Below, piece after piece: positions 31,653 through 42,601 of a DNA stretch of 64,000 bases; position 1 is the first letter of the stretch; each line of letters begins with the position of its first letter. The stretch comes from Adiantum capillus-veneris (lineage: Eukaryota; Streptophyta; Polypodiopsida; Polypodiales; Pteridaceae). The DNA lies in the NCBI GenBank assembly GCA_014529385.2, contig CM043959.1:8819693-8883692 (forward strand), in the 5' to 3' direction. Below the pieces are notes generated by a model. That model worked only from the letters and a program-made list of their open reading frames with translations. It made no database searches and was not told where the DNA came from. The position numbers were made by a program, and so were the translations under genes.

Positions 31653-32590
31653 CTCACATTCTCTAGTCATGTCCAATCCGCGCACACCTCGGTCTAGAGG
31701 TGCACGGAGATCAAAACCACCGGGTTATAATCTCTTCTTTATTGGTCAATGCCTATATTTGTGAATACAATAAATCTACACACCCACGTCTACATGATAG
31801 TGCATGTAGTGGACAAAATGCCTTTGCCTCTTCTCTAGCTATAGCAATTCACAGCATCTTAACATCTCTTCACACTAGATCTTTGTTCTAGGGAATACTT
31901 AGCACATTACATGTTGGCCTCCAATCTTAGTATCATGCCATTGAAAGCTTTCCAACTTAAGGCCGCATCTGTAGAGAGGAAGAGAGGGATCGCCGTTCGC
32001 CTAACAATCCCGAAGGTAGACTAAAACTAAATCCAAAATCTAACCTAATTGAACATATGGTAATTCGTGGCTAATTGAATTTGTTTAGTGTGTCAGATTT
32101 TGATGGGAATATACATATTGTTGTGTAAGTAGTGTTTGATCTTTGGGCAAATCCTTCATTGACATGCACTAAAATCTAACCTAAATCTAATATATTCTTA
32201 AATTGAACATAAATCTAGATCTAATCTAATCTGAAACTCAAAATAAACCTAAATATAATCTAATCTTAAATCTAACCTAAACCTAAATGTAATCTAACTT
32301 AAATCCGAAGCTAATCTAGTTAATCTCAAATCTTATCTTAACACTAGTCTTGTAAAAAATCAGCCACTTTTGTGGCTTTTTGAGACTTTTGTATTAAAAA
32401 AAAAAACACTATGTTAGTCTAACCTTAAGTCTAACCTAATTTTAAATTTAGCATAAATTTTAAATATAAGTTAAATGTAATCTAACTTAATCTTAGATCT
32501 TAATCTAACCTAATTTTAATTAAATGTAATTTTAAATCTAACCTAACCCTAAATCTTAATATAACATCTCATTTCATATTTTCTCTACTT
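31653..32590 (-). mobile_element. CACTA element A, right portion (5' noncoding end)
   Basis: 31656-31886 matches B's 30076-30304. Beyond that the copies diverge: A lacks the HMA fragment and continues into CTAA-word-rich DNA (AATCTAACCTAA) to about 32560. No right terminus of A was found; a LINE tail and (TC)n tract begin at about 32597, so the end may be lost. Confidence 0.7.
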
Positions 32591-32593
32591 TTT

Positions 32594-32596
<3 letters not shown>

Positions 32597-32660
<64 letters not shown>
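32597..32660. repeat. (TC)n microsatellite at LINE 3' end
   Basis: A CT run of about 60 bp lies directly left of the LINE C-terminal coding sequence, i.e. at its 3' end on the minus strand. It may be a simple-repeat tail of the LINE or an older tract where it landed. Confidence 0.9.
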
Positions 32661-32662
<2 letters not shown>

Positions 32663-32686
32663 TGTGAAAATCCTTTTGTTACATTT

Positions 32687-35600
32687 TTACATTTTGTGTA
32701 GTATCATGAGACACCTCTGTTTGAGGTCCAGCCTTTTAAGTGCCACAATGTCTTCCATCATCGTGAGTTTGATAAGCTCCACAGGAAATGAGCTACCAAA
32801 AATCACAATGTGATCATACATAACCTTATTCCTCAAGTCCCATATAATCCATAAGAACCTAGTACTGAAAGACAACAGACAAAAGGACATAGCATCATCC
32901 TTAGAAGACAACAAACCAAATATACATTTGAATTTAGAGATTTTACAATTCCATGCCTCATTCCACCAATGTCTGGCCCACTACCACCACTCAACAACCA
33001 CAGTACAATGCCAAAATACATGTCTAATAGTCTCAACTCTGTTACATCTGGGACACTTCCCATCACCAATGTTTTTTTTAAACATTACATCAGCATTGGG
33101 GAGTCCCCCAATCAAGCATCTCCACCAGAACACTTTGAACTTAAATGAAGCCTGACAGTGCCATATTCTAGAGAATAGCTGAGACCACAAATCACTATCT
33201 CTATTCATTGCCCATATTTTATTGCATTTGTCCTGAATTGTGAGGGGAGGAAGCAAGATCCTGTAAAAATCTCTTTTCTATGAAGTCCACCAGTTCTTTT
33301 GAGCATCTGGGAAGGACCAGTCTCTGAATCGGTCCTCCTCCAAGGTATTGATAGGTACCTGCAGGTTGTTGACTGAGGCACATAGCAGGTTCCATGGTAT
33401 TCTGAAGCCATAGTGTAGCCTGAGGTGTCTTCTAGCTGTCAAAAAAGTACTAAACCTGGACTCAGAGTCTACCACTTGACCAATGGAGCAGATGCCCTTC
33501 CTGAAAAAGGAAAGGGCATTCCTCCCCAAAGCTTTAGTAGGCACAACTCTAAAAACAAAACTCCAAAATACATTTTCAACTGAAAGAGAGTTGCGCATGT
33601 ATCTCATTCTCCCCTGCCAATTCACAAGTGCGAAGACATGCTTCGAGGACACTATCAGCATATTTGAAATATCATAACCAGTTTTAATAGGGGCAGCTGT
33701 AAAAAATTTGTCCCAATCACTCAAAGACCAGCAGCCATGAAAATAGAAGACAGAGGATCTGATCGGACCCCATATGCATACAACCCAATCATGTGAAGGA
33801 TGCAGCATGTATTTAATAAAAGTTTCCCTTCTAGCCAGAGCATGCAGCAGGTTCATAATTCCACAGACTCCCATGCTTTAGGAAAGAGCTAATACATCCT
33901 AAGCAACCCAAAAAATTGAAACTCTCTTACAATTCCACGAAAATATATTCATTACTGAGTTGAAGATCTGCAGATTTTTTTTAGACCAAGGCAGACAAGG
34001 AAAAAAATACAGCAGATATGGCATAAGAATAGATTGAATTATCCTCAATCTGACATGTAGTGGCCACTCCTCATAGTGCCATGAAGCAACTTTACTATAA
34101 ACTCTGTTGAGCACCCAGTCCTGCAATTCAACATGCACCCCTATAGGATACCCTAAATGCCTGAAGATATGACCCTTAGGAAATCCCCCCCCCCCCCCCC
34201 AAATGAGAGCATTGAAACCAATAGCAAAGACATCAATTAGAGTGGATTTGAGCATGTTAATTTGCAACCCTGATGCAACAAAAAATTTCCCCAAGGCAGC
34301 CATACATCTCAGAACATTCACATCGTTAGCCTTCAAGAATATAAAAGTATCATCTACAAAGCCCTGACCCAGTATCTGGCCTCTTCCAGTGGAGACTCCC
34401 TACACAATATGTTTCTGTGCAAGAGAGTCAAGATAAGAGAAAAAGGGGTGAGTAGCAACTGCAAATAACAAAGGGCTCAAAGGGAAGCCTTGCCTAACAG
34501 ATTGTCCTATGTGGACCTTGTTAGACATTCTGCCATTCACTAAAAGTCTAGACCAAGCACCTTTACCCAGCATGAAAATGCAGTTGACAATCCTAGGCCC
34601 AAAGCCCATCTTTTGTAAAACCCCAGCTATGAAGTCCCACTGAACTGTGTCAAAAGCCTTCTCATAGTCCACCTGCAGCAGTATCATATCCTGAGAGGAT
34701 CTCTAAGCATGTTCTATTCCAAGTTGGACTGATAGAATGTTATGAAAAATGGATCTACCCAAGATGAAACTTGATTGAGCTTTATGAATAATATTTCTAA
34801 GAAGAGGGCTCAGCCTCATGGCCACAGCTATGGATATGGGTCTTCAATGATTCAAACCTTTTGGAAAGTGCTGCTTAGGGGTAAGCTTGATAAGTTTCTA
34901 TTTGAGACAGGGGTCCATGTATCGAGCTGACCATGAGGAGTTTATAAGAGACAGTATGATACCTTTTAGATCATTCCAAAATGCCAGCACAAACTCTTTT
35001 GATATTCCACAAATACCATGAATTTTCTCATTGCCCAACTTTGATAAAGCATATTTAACCTCTGTCTCCTCGAATGGTGCTTCCAATCTCCTTGCATCAG
35101 TCTGCTCAATACATGAATCCATAGTATCTAACAATTCCTTAATAGCAGTATCCCTGCCAGGAGGCTGAGTCTTCTTCTCAGATAGAATCTCCGAGTAAAA
35201 TTTTTCATAGTATTGCATGATGTTAGTAGGGCTGGATATTTCAGTGTCATTCTCAATCTATAAACAATGCATCAAATCTCTCTTCCTCTTAGCTTTCAGT
35301 TTGTTAAAAAATCCCTTGGAGAGATCATTATAGTCCTGTAGTGCATGAAACCTGCATAGAAATCTACATTTTGTGGCCATTTACAAATCATCTTGTTTCA
35401 ATACATCTCTGGCCTGCTGTAGTTCCACAAGTTGCTCTTGACACAGTTCGGTGATCTTAGCCAACTGAGTGAAATGCTCAATTTTGTCTTGAGCAGATTA
35501 GCATTTCCCCCTTCTGAATGCAGCATTCTTCTTCCCATATTTCCTTAAAATATGTTTCAAATCAGAGCATATATGCATCCAGACATGCAAAGGGTGAGAA

Positions 35601-36144
35601 AACATTAGTTTATTCTTGTTAATCATTTGTATTACCTCCAAGCTAAAGCAGCCATCATCAATCAATTTATTATTAACCATCAAGGGACATTTCAGACCAT
35701 GCATGTAGGAGTTAGCATCCAAGCCAGACAAAGAAAAAATCAGAGGGAAATGATCATACAGCACCATTGAAACATCCACCAAGCAAGTTTTCTTCATTGG
35801 CAGCCGATCAGAATGCATGAAATAAACCCTGTCTAGCCTAGGCCAGGAGGATAGGTGGGAAAGGGAATGAAATGTGTAGTCAACCTATTGAGAGTGTTCA
35901 TCCTAGGCATCAATAAGCAACCAGTGATTGCTAAGAGATTCTCAGATTCCAGCTTCCTTTGAGTTACAGACAGAAGCTAGAGAGGTTGTATCATTACTAT
36001 GTAATACCATATTGAAATCACCCCCTACAACTCCTGCAGACAACTGAAGATCCAAACACCATTTCCAAAGAAAAGTATCTCTTTAGAACAGTTTGAGGCA
36101 TAGATTTTGACCACATGTAGGGGTCCAAAGGCAGAATCAATTAG
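32687..36144 (-). pseudogene. LINE ORF2 (endonuclease-RT), broken
   Basis: From the right: endonuclease pieces WKWCLDLQLSAGVVGGDFNM (about 36000-36060) and YDHFPLIFSL (about 35745). The RT then shows VDYEKAFDTVQWDFI (about 34640-34680), SVRQGFPLSPLLF (about 34460-34500) and the catalytic FVDD at 34349-34360. The C-terminal zinc-binding block has KVFWWRCLIGGLPNAD and CPRCNRVETIRHVFWHC (about 33010-33160), and the tail contains FLWIIWDLRNKVMYD. ORF2 nicks DNA and copies the element RNA at the target. At least five breaks separate the frames, and the N-terminal endonuclease is missing. It is an ordinary plant L1-type relic. Confidence 0.87.
34183..34201. repeat. Poly-C run in LINE ORF2
   Basis: A run of about 17 C residues (G on the coding strand) inside the RT-downstream region. 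It probably grew by slippage and disturbs the frame. Confidence 0.8.
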
Positions 36145-37219
36145 AAACACCTCGACCTACAAGCCCTTGCCTGTCCGCAGACACTACAAGGTGAGTCGAG
36201 GTGATCAACACTTGAAATCACACTTGATGGTGACCAAAATATGCAAGAAAAACCATCAAAAACCAAAAAATCCAGCCACAAAAGGCCACTCTCAAAACAT
36301 TGCAAAAGCTTCACCAAACTCCACTCTGTTGGACTCTTTGGAGTAGCGCCAACCCTAATGGCACCGATACAGGGTCACATAGTCTTGCAGAAATCCGCAC
36401 CTTCTTCCCTCAATTCCTTGCACACACACATCCATGGAAACCTCAGAACTTCCATAGACTCTCCCAAGTGCAAAATTGAAGAGAGAAAGCTCTCATTCAC
36501 TCCTCCATACACTCTAAAACAGGACGGGAACGCAACGGCACTACACTAGACCACCTGTATGAACCCTGCTTCCTCCCACACACAGAGGGGTGAAAGTGTT
36601 GATATTTCTCTTCAAAATTACTCCCTCATCTGGAACACTCATGCCACCATGAGTGATGTGGAAATTTGAAGCCATTTCACACCTTTTTTGACTATTTTTT
36701 AACCTTGTTTGGCCCAGTTTTGACCCCTAGCGGCCATTTTTCGCAAAACCCCAAGCAGACTCCAAAATTCACCAAATTTCGCACGCTTGATCCTGGATAC
36801 CCAAAGCACATTTCCACATGCCCACATTCCATTTTTGACCACTTCTAGGGCGATGCACGTATCACCGCATATAAGGCGCCGCAAATAGACAGTTACTGTA
36901 TGTGTCAAACTTCTCGAGCAGGATGAGAGTACCCACACTTGTCACTTGCATTATTTACATTATAGAAAGCTCAAACACATTATCTAGAGCCAAAATAAGC
37001 CACCTAGAACCATATCCAAGGCCACGATACCCTATCCAGGCAGGTACGTATGCTGGACTACCGACACGCAAGCACGCATATTTACAATGTGCACACGTTG
37101 CACCTTTTTTTGAACTTGAAACCACTTTGAAAAGCTCCCAAATTCATGTATTTACATATTTTTGTACATATGACCATGCATATAAACGCTACTTTGTACA
37201 CACCAAAAGCGGTCTATCA
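36145..37219 (-). repeat. 3' LTR of Tat-like gypsy
   Basis: Pairs with 41526-42601 at high identity. On the minus strand it begins TGATAGACCGC, preceded by a purine-rich tract (AGAGGGTGGGCAA) at about 37222-37236. The other end matches only to GAGGTGTTT and does not finish in CA, so it may have lost its last bases against the LINE. Confidence 0.88.
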
Positions 37220-37388
37220 TCATTGCCCACCCTCTAGGTAGAGCATTTATGCTCAACCAAGAGACTATTTGCATCTGGAACCACATCCCTTGCAAAATAT
37301 TTCTTCAATCAAAACCCATTTATTCTGTAGCGCAAACGTTCACCAGACAATTTTTTCAACTCATAGGTGCCATTAGAAAATACATGCT

Positions 37389-37580
37389 TCACTCTATATG
37401 GACCCAACCATTTGTCCTCAGTTTCTTCTGAAAAGTAAAATCCAAGCAAGAATCATACTTCATCACCAAATCTCCTTCTTTGATCTCTTTCTCTGGTAGC
37501 CTCTTATTCATTTTCTTCATCCTTGTCTCTGCTTGTTGAAGATAATAATCACTGGCTTTCTCTCTATTCATTCGTAGCAA
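37389..37580 (-). pseudogene. Integrase C-terminal piece of Tat-like gypsy
   Basis: Continues the integrase after a frameshift near 37582: MLRMNREKASDYYLQQAETR, then KEGDLVMKYDSCLDFTFQKK. That is the conserved C-terminal pattern also seen in the integrase at 840-890 (LVLRYNNKLDNTFQKKF). It ends early at a stop. Confidence 0.75.
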
Positions 37581-37582
37581 CT

Positions 37583-39094
37583 CTAGAGAAAGAATTTTCT
37601 TTCTTGTAGCTTGTCATTATGTTCACCTTGCATTCTACACAAAAACTTCAAGGCATCCATCTGCACTTGTATGGGCATAAGAGCTTCCTTTCCATAAACA
37701 AGTTCATATGGTGTAAACTGTGTTGACACTCTATACGCAGTTCTATAAGCCCACAAACACTTTTTCAAGTCCAAGTCCCACTCTTTAGGATGCTCTCTAG
37801 CATACTTTGATAGCATCTTCACAATTTGACCATTGCATTTCTCAACCAACCCATTGCACTGTGGGTAGTAAGGAGAAGAATGCCTATGCTGAATTTTCAA
37901 TTTCTCCATGAGAGCAGTAACAAGTTTTCCCCTAAATCCTGGTCCACGATCAAAAATGATAACCATAGGAGCTCCAAACCTGCAACACACATGTTCATAT
38001 AAAAAAGAGGCCACTCGTCTTGTTATTACATCTTTTACTGCTCTCGCCTCCACCCATTTTGTCAAATAGTCCACAGCCACAAGGATATACCTTTTGCCAT
38101 TGTTGGTCCTCGGCATTGGACCTATAGCATCCACTCCCCATTTTGCAAATGCATCAAAAGACATTATAGCTTTTTGAGGCTCAGCCAAAAGCTTTCGATT
38201 TGCAAACACTTGGCATTCATGGCATGACTTGCACCAAAAATAAGCATCTCTCATCATAGAGGACCAACAGTAGCTTGCTCTTAAAACACGAAAGACAACC
38301 TGATCCTTGCCTTGATGGCCTGTTTCTTCATGGCAGTGCTCCAAAATCAAGCCTATCTCTTCTTTGTACGGCACTTTTCTCAAAATGCTATCCTTGCCAT
38401 AAAGCATGAGATCCTCACCTACCAATGTGTAGTTTCTTGCTTTTGCAACTATTTTCTTACACCGAACCTTTGACATGACCCCTGGACATTTCCCTTTACC
38501 AAGAAATACTTCTACATCTTGCAATGATTCCCTTCCTGCATACAAGGCTTCCTTGACCTTTAAAGGAGCTACCAAGGCATCCAACTTGTCCCTAGCCAAC
38601 TCATCAGCTTCTTTATTCTGCTCACGAGGAACATGCTTAAAGTGTATCTTCTCAAACTCAGGCAAAAGCTTCTTGATGCCATAGAACCACTTCTTCAAAT
38701 TGTCTTTCTTAACATTCCACAAACCAAGAAACTGATTCATGACTAGCAATGCATCCCCTTTTGCAATGACCCTCTTCAGTCCAAACTCAACACACTGCTT
38801 CAACCCAAGGAAAAGTGTGAGATACTCGGCCTCATTGTTACTTTCAGCTTCATCAAGATTGTAAGCTCTAGAAAAGATTACATCGCCTTTTGGGTTCTTA
38901 ATGACTACCCCACCACTTTCCTTTTGAAGAACTTTCCTGTATGCACCATCAAACATCATTGTATACGCATCTATAATATCTACTTCCTCTTCATGAGCAT
39001 CCTTGTCAACCCTTGGGTAAGATGGAAGCTCTCCCCCCTTATGTACCACTATGTCTACCAAGTGAGCTAAGATCCACTTTAAACTCAAACTCAT
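37583..39094 (-). CDS. Second RNase H plus integrase of Tat-like gypsy
   Basis: A 503-codon frame. Residues about 45-175 form a second, plant/archaeal-type RNase H with all four acidic positions visible: MFDGAYR, NNEAEYL, KGDALLV and KEADELAR. A zinc-binding module follows (HCHEETGHQ to CKSCHEC, about 255-300). The integrase core then has D in VDAIGP, D in FDRGPGF and E in VEKCNGQ. The first RNase H lies in a separate frame upstream. Having two RNase H domains is a known trait of the Tat lineage. The frame is intact in itself, but stops on both sides mean no full polyprotein can be made. Confidence 0.88.
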   Translation of the reverse strand: MSLSLKWILAHLVDIVVHKGGELPSYPRVDKDAHEEEVDIIDAYTMMFDGAYRKVLQKESGGVVIKNPKGDVIFSRAYNLDEAESNNEAEYLTLFLGLKQCVEFGLKRVIAKGDALLVMNQFLGLWNVKKDNLKKWFYGIKKLLPEFEKIHFKHVPREQNKEADELARDKLDALVAPLKVKEALYAGRESLQDVEVFLGKGKCPGVMSKVRCKKIVAKARNYTLVGEDLMLYGKDSILRKVPYKEEIGLILEHCHEETGHQGKDQVVFRVLRASYCWSSMMRDAYFWCKSCHECQVFANRKLLAEPQKAIMSFDAFAKWGVDAIGPMPRTNNGKRYILVAVDYLTKWVEARAVKDVITRRVASFLYEHVCCRFGAPMVIIFDRGPGFRGKLVTALMEKLKIQHRHSSPYYPQCNGLVEKCNGQIVKMLSKYAREHPKEWDLDLKKCLWAYRTAYRVSTQFTPYELVYGKEALMPIQVQMDALKFLCRMQGEHNDKLQERKFFL

Positions 39095-39104
39095 ACTCTT
39101 GAAG

Positions 39105-39434
39105 CTACAAATTCCACTTTAAGATGCACTTGCTAGGCTTCAAATGTTGTACTACATCCGGCAAAAGATTCGATGTGGTGAGCACATAGAACTTTTGGGG
39201 CAACAAATAGGTTTTAAACCTTCGACAAGCAAGAACCAAGGCGAATACCCACTGTTCCATTTCCTTGTAGGAGAACTCGCTTACATTCTTCATCTTTCTC
39301 TCAAAATAAACTGGCTTGAAGTTCCTTCCTTGCTTTTGTAAGAGGACCGACCCAAAAGCTACTGACCCCACACTAATAGATACATATAAAATCGAGTACA
39401 AGTCAGGAGGACTCATTGTTGGTAAAGCACACAA
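39105..39434 (-). pseudogene. Gypsy RNase H fragment
   Basis: Contains SVAFGSVLLQKQG, KPVYFERKMKNVSEFSYKEME and LACRRFKTYLLPQKFYVLT, the usual gypsy RNase H. The catalytic acid near the start appears replaced. Stops at both ends separate it from RT and from the second RNase H. Confidence 0.75.
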
Positions 39435-39458
39435 TACCTCCTTGATGACATCAAAATC

Positions 39459-40646
39459 CTATTGCATTTCTTCCTTCCATTCAAACCCTTGAACTCTTTG
39501 ACTCAATTTCTGGAGAGTATACACATACTGGCATAGCATCCAGAAAAAACATGACAAGTAGTTGAGCTTATGCACAAATGACGCCAAATCCTTTGTGTTG
39601 CTGGGCGGATCCATAAGCAATAAAGCCTTAACTTTCTCTGGGTCAGCTTCTATTCCATTTTGGGAAACCACATGTCCTAGCAAATGGACTCTGGCATGAG
39701 CAAACTTACACTTCTTTGGGTTGAGTTGCCCACCCTCTTGTTGAAGCCTTTCAAAACTCAACCTCAACTTCTCCAAATGTGTGACCCTTGAGCTATAACA
39801 CCCAATGTCATCCATGTAAACACGAATGAACTTACCCAAGTAGGGACCAAACACTCTATGCATCCATCCTTGGAAGGTAGCATATGCATTAACCAGCCCA
39901 AAAGGCATTCTTTTGTAGGCAAAACAACCCCAAGGAGTAATGAAGGTCGTCTTCAATCGATCTTCAATCGCTATCAAGATCTGAAAGTAGCCAAAAAATC
40001 CATCCATGATTGAGTAACGTTCATGACTTGCAACTTGATTGAGGATTTCATCTAGAAAGGGTAGTGGATAATGATTCCTTTTTGTGGCAGCATTCAAAGG
40101 TTTGAAATCGACACATATCCTAAATCTTCCGTTCTTCTTGGGCACAATGACAACTGGAGAGACCCATTCGGACTCCTCCACTTGAAAGATGAAATCTGCT
40201 TCCAAAAGCTTCATCACCTCTTCATGAAGTGCCTTCTCATGAATGACCCCCAATCTCCTAAGCTTTTGAACCTTTGTCTTGGCACCTTCTTTTAGATTGA
40301 TTCTATGCTCGACTCCTTTAGCTCCTTGCAACTCTGTATATTCAGTGGCGAATAGCTTTGGAAACTTTGTAAACATGCCTTCATACTCCTTTTTTTCTTT
40401 TTCTGTCAAGTCCTCTCCTAGCATGCTCCTTACATTCACTTTGGCATGCTCTACAATTGCTTTTGGACTATCCTTCTCCTCTTTGACCTTCACATCATGC
40501 ATCGATGCTTCCTTTTCAACACTTATCCCAAAAGGATCAGGACATAATTGCATCAAGCCTTCCTCTACACTTTCTTCTGATGATGTAGACGAAGCATCAC
40601 TATCGTATGATGTGGTTTCTGTCGAATCCGTATCTTGCATCTCCAC
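39459..40646 (-). CDS. Gypsy reverse transcriptase
   Basis: A 395-codon frame. An acidic, Ser-rich N-terminal third without recognised domain precedes RT: SEWVSPVVIVPKKNGRFRIC, VDFKPLNAATKRNHYPLPF, MPFGLVNAYATFQ, and the active-site YMDD in RVYMDDIGCYS. LLGHVVSQNGIEADPEKVKA marks the RT end. It copies element RNA into DNA. Changes such as GYFQILIAIEDRLKTTF, against the usual 'GYNQI.....D..KTAF', suggest decay. The frame overlaps the gag end in another frame, and no protease is encoded between them. Confidence 0.88.
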   Translation of the reverse strand: MEMQDTDSTETTSYDSDASSTSSEESVEEGLMQLCPDPFGISVEKEASMHDVKVKEEKDSPKAIVEHAKVNVRSMLGEDLTEKEKKEYEGMFTKFPKLFATEYTELQGAKGVEHRINLKEGAKTKVQKLRRLGVIHEKALHEEVMKLLEADFIFQVEESEWVSPVVIVPKKNGRFRICVDFKPLNAATKRNHYPLPFLDEILNQVASHERYSIMDGFFGYFQILIAIEDRLKTTFITPWGCFAYKRMPFGLVNAYATFQGWMHRVFGPYLGKFIRVYMDDIGCYSSRVTHLEKLRLSFERLQQEGGQLNPKKCKFAHARVHLLGHVVSQNGIEADPEKVKALLLMDPPSNTKDLASFVHKLNYLSCFFWMLCQYVYTLQKLSQRVQGFEWKEEMQ

Positions 40647-41245
40647 TAGGGGCTGTTGCCACAGGGACCATTGGTTGCACTAGAACTGGCTCAGCGTGTG
40701 TCATGCCTTGCTCCCACCTTCTCTTGATCTTCTTGCTCTTGGCCTCGGAAATTTCCACAGCTCTTTCAAATGTAGCAGGCTCATCTTGATCGACCTTCTC
40801 CCTTACACTTGGATGGAGACAATCCATAAACTGACGTACTTTAAAGAAATCCCATGGAGGTACTTGGGATGCCGCCTCTAATTGAACCCAAAGTCCTTTG
40901 AAGTGTTTCAAAAACTCTTTAAAGTTAGCATGAAAATCCTGCCGCAAACCTCTCAATTTTGTTGTCGCTTTTGTTGCGGTTAGTTTCTTTCCAAACCTGT
41001 CAAAAATTGCCAACTTCACCTGCTCCCATGTTTGCTTTTTGTCTTCCTCTAAACCTTCAAACCCCTCCCGAGCTTCTCCTTTGAGCGCAAGAGGAAATAC
41101 ATGAAGCTTGGCTTTGTCATTCACAATGTGCATACCAAGCGTATGCCACTCAAAGTCCGCAATCTAATCCTTCACATCCTCCTTCCCTGTAAACACTGGC
41201 CGACTATACGCCATCCCTTTGAAGTCGCTTCTCCCTTGCTTAAGT
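40600..41245 (-). pseudogene. Gag of Tat-like gypsy
   Basis: Reads GMAYSRPVFTGKEDVKD, a TAG at 41164-41166, IADFEWHTLG, then the main frame with LHVFPLALKGEAREGF, WEQVKLAIFDRFGKKLTATK and FDRFG-to-LRGLRQ-type gag motifs, ending AVEISEAKSKKIKRRWEQG. This is a plant retrotransposon gag capsid domain. The CCHC knuckle expected after it is absent. Confidence 0.8.
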
Positions 41246-41525
41246 AATTTCACAAAATGTGAAGTCTTGCACCTCAACCAAACCACCACTTTTCTTCAAT
41301 GAAGCTCGAACTTCACAGCAAAACCACTCCACCTGGGTGCACAACCGGAAAATTTCCGCTCCCCAGCACAATCCCCAAAGAATGATGGAGCAAAACATGT
41401 CATGCACACACTCACACACCCAGATAACTCAACACAACACAAGGGATTTACTTGAATTCCTCACCTCACTCACTACCACTCAAAATCTCCCTAAAAACTC
41501 TACCCACAAGCTCAATGCAAACTCC

Positions 41526-42601
41526 AAACACCTCGATCTACAAGCCCTTGCCTGCCCGCCCACACTACAAGGTGAGTCGAGGTGATCAACACTTGAAATC
41601 ACGCTTGATGGTGACCAAAATATACAAGAAAAACCATCACAAACCAAAAACTCCAGCCACAAAATTCCACTCTCAAAACATTGCAAAAGCTTCACCAAAC
41701 TCCACTCTGTTGGACTCTTTGGAGTAGCGCCAACCCTAATGGCACCGATACAGGGTCGCATAGTCTTGCAGAAAGCCGAACCTTCTTCCCTCAATTCCTT
41801 GCACACACACAACCATGGAAATCTCAGAGCTTCCATAGACTCTCCCAAGTGAAAAATTGAAGAGAAAAATCTCTGATTCACTCCTCCATACACTCGAAAA
41901 CAGGACGGGTACGCAACGGGACTACACTAGACCACCTGTAGGAACCCTGCTTCCTCCCACACACAGATGGATGAAAGTGTTGATATTGCTCTTCAAAATT
42001 ACTCCCTCAGCTGGAACACTCATGCCACCGTGAGTGATGTGGCAATTTGAAGCCATTTCACACCTTTTTTGACCTTTTTGGTCCAGTTTTGGCTAGTTTT
42101 GACCCCTAGCGACCATTTTTCGCAGGAAAAACCCCAAACGGACTCCAAAATTCACCAAACTTCGCACGATTGATCCTCGATACCCAAAGAACATTTCCAC
42201 ATCCCCACATTCCTTTTTTGACCACTTCTAGGGCGATGCATGTATCACTGCAGATCAAGCGCCGCAAATAGACAGTTACCGCATGTGTCAAACTTCTCGA
42301 GAAGGATGAGAGTACCCACACTTGTTACTTGAATTATTTACATTCTAGAAATCTCAAACACATTATCTAGAGTCAAAATAAGCCACCTATAACCATATCC
42401 AAGGCCGCGATACCCTATCCAGGCAGGTACGTATGCTCGACTGCTGACACGCAAGCACGCATATTTACAATGTGCCGCGTTGCACCTTTTTTCGAACTTA
42501 AAACCACTTTGAAAAGCTCCCAATTGCATGTATTTACATATTTTTGTACATATGATGATGCATATAAACGCTACTTTGTACACGCCAAAAGCGGTCTATC
42601 A
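41526..42601 (-). repeat. 5' LTR of Tat-like gypsy
   Basis: Pairs with 36145-37219. On the minus strand it starts TGATAGACCGC at 42601. The region just inside (41246-41525) should hold the primer site and leader; no convincing tRNA match was found there, so the LTR may extend slightly further than its partner. Confidence 0.85.

Larger units (their letters stand above)
32662..36144 (-). mobile_element. LINE (non-LTR retrotransposon), 5'-truncated
   Basis: Endonuclease, reverse transcriptase and C-terminal zinc-binding segments are in order on the minus strand. The 5' end stops inside the endonuclease, abutting a gypsy LTR at 36145. No ORF1 is present. Stops and frameshifts occur throughout. 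No target duplication was identified. Confidence 0.88.
36145..42601 (-). mobile_element. Tat-like Ty3/gypsy retrotransposon with two LTRs
   Basis: LTRs of about 1.08 kb flank a 4.3-kb interior coding gag, RT, RNase H, a second RNase H and integrase, all on the minus strand. The second RNase H and the integrase ending fit the Tat lineage. No zinc knuckle or aspartic protease is seen between gag and RT. Flanks (left AATTAG, right ACGTG) show no 5-bp duplication. Several stops and frameshifts interrupt the coding sequence. Confidence 0.9.

Noticed and set aside
42283-42303. ACTTCTCGAG shared by the first gypsy LTR start (1358) and the Tat-like LTR (36902, 42285)
   Set aside because: Only about 10 bp match, in different relative orientation and position in the LTRs; probably chance.
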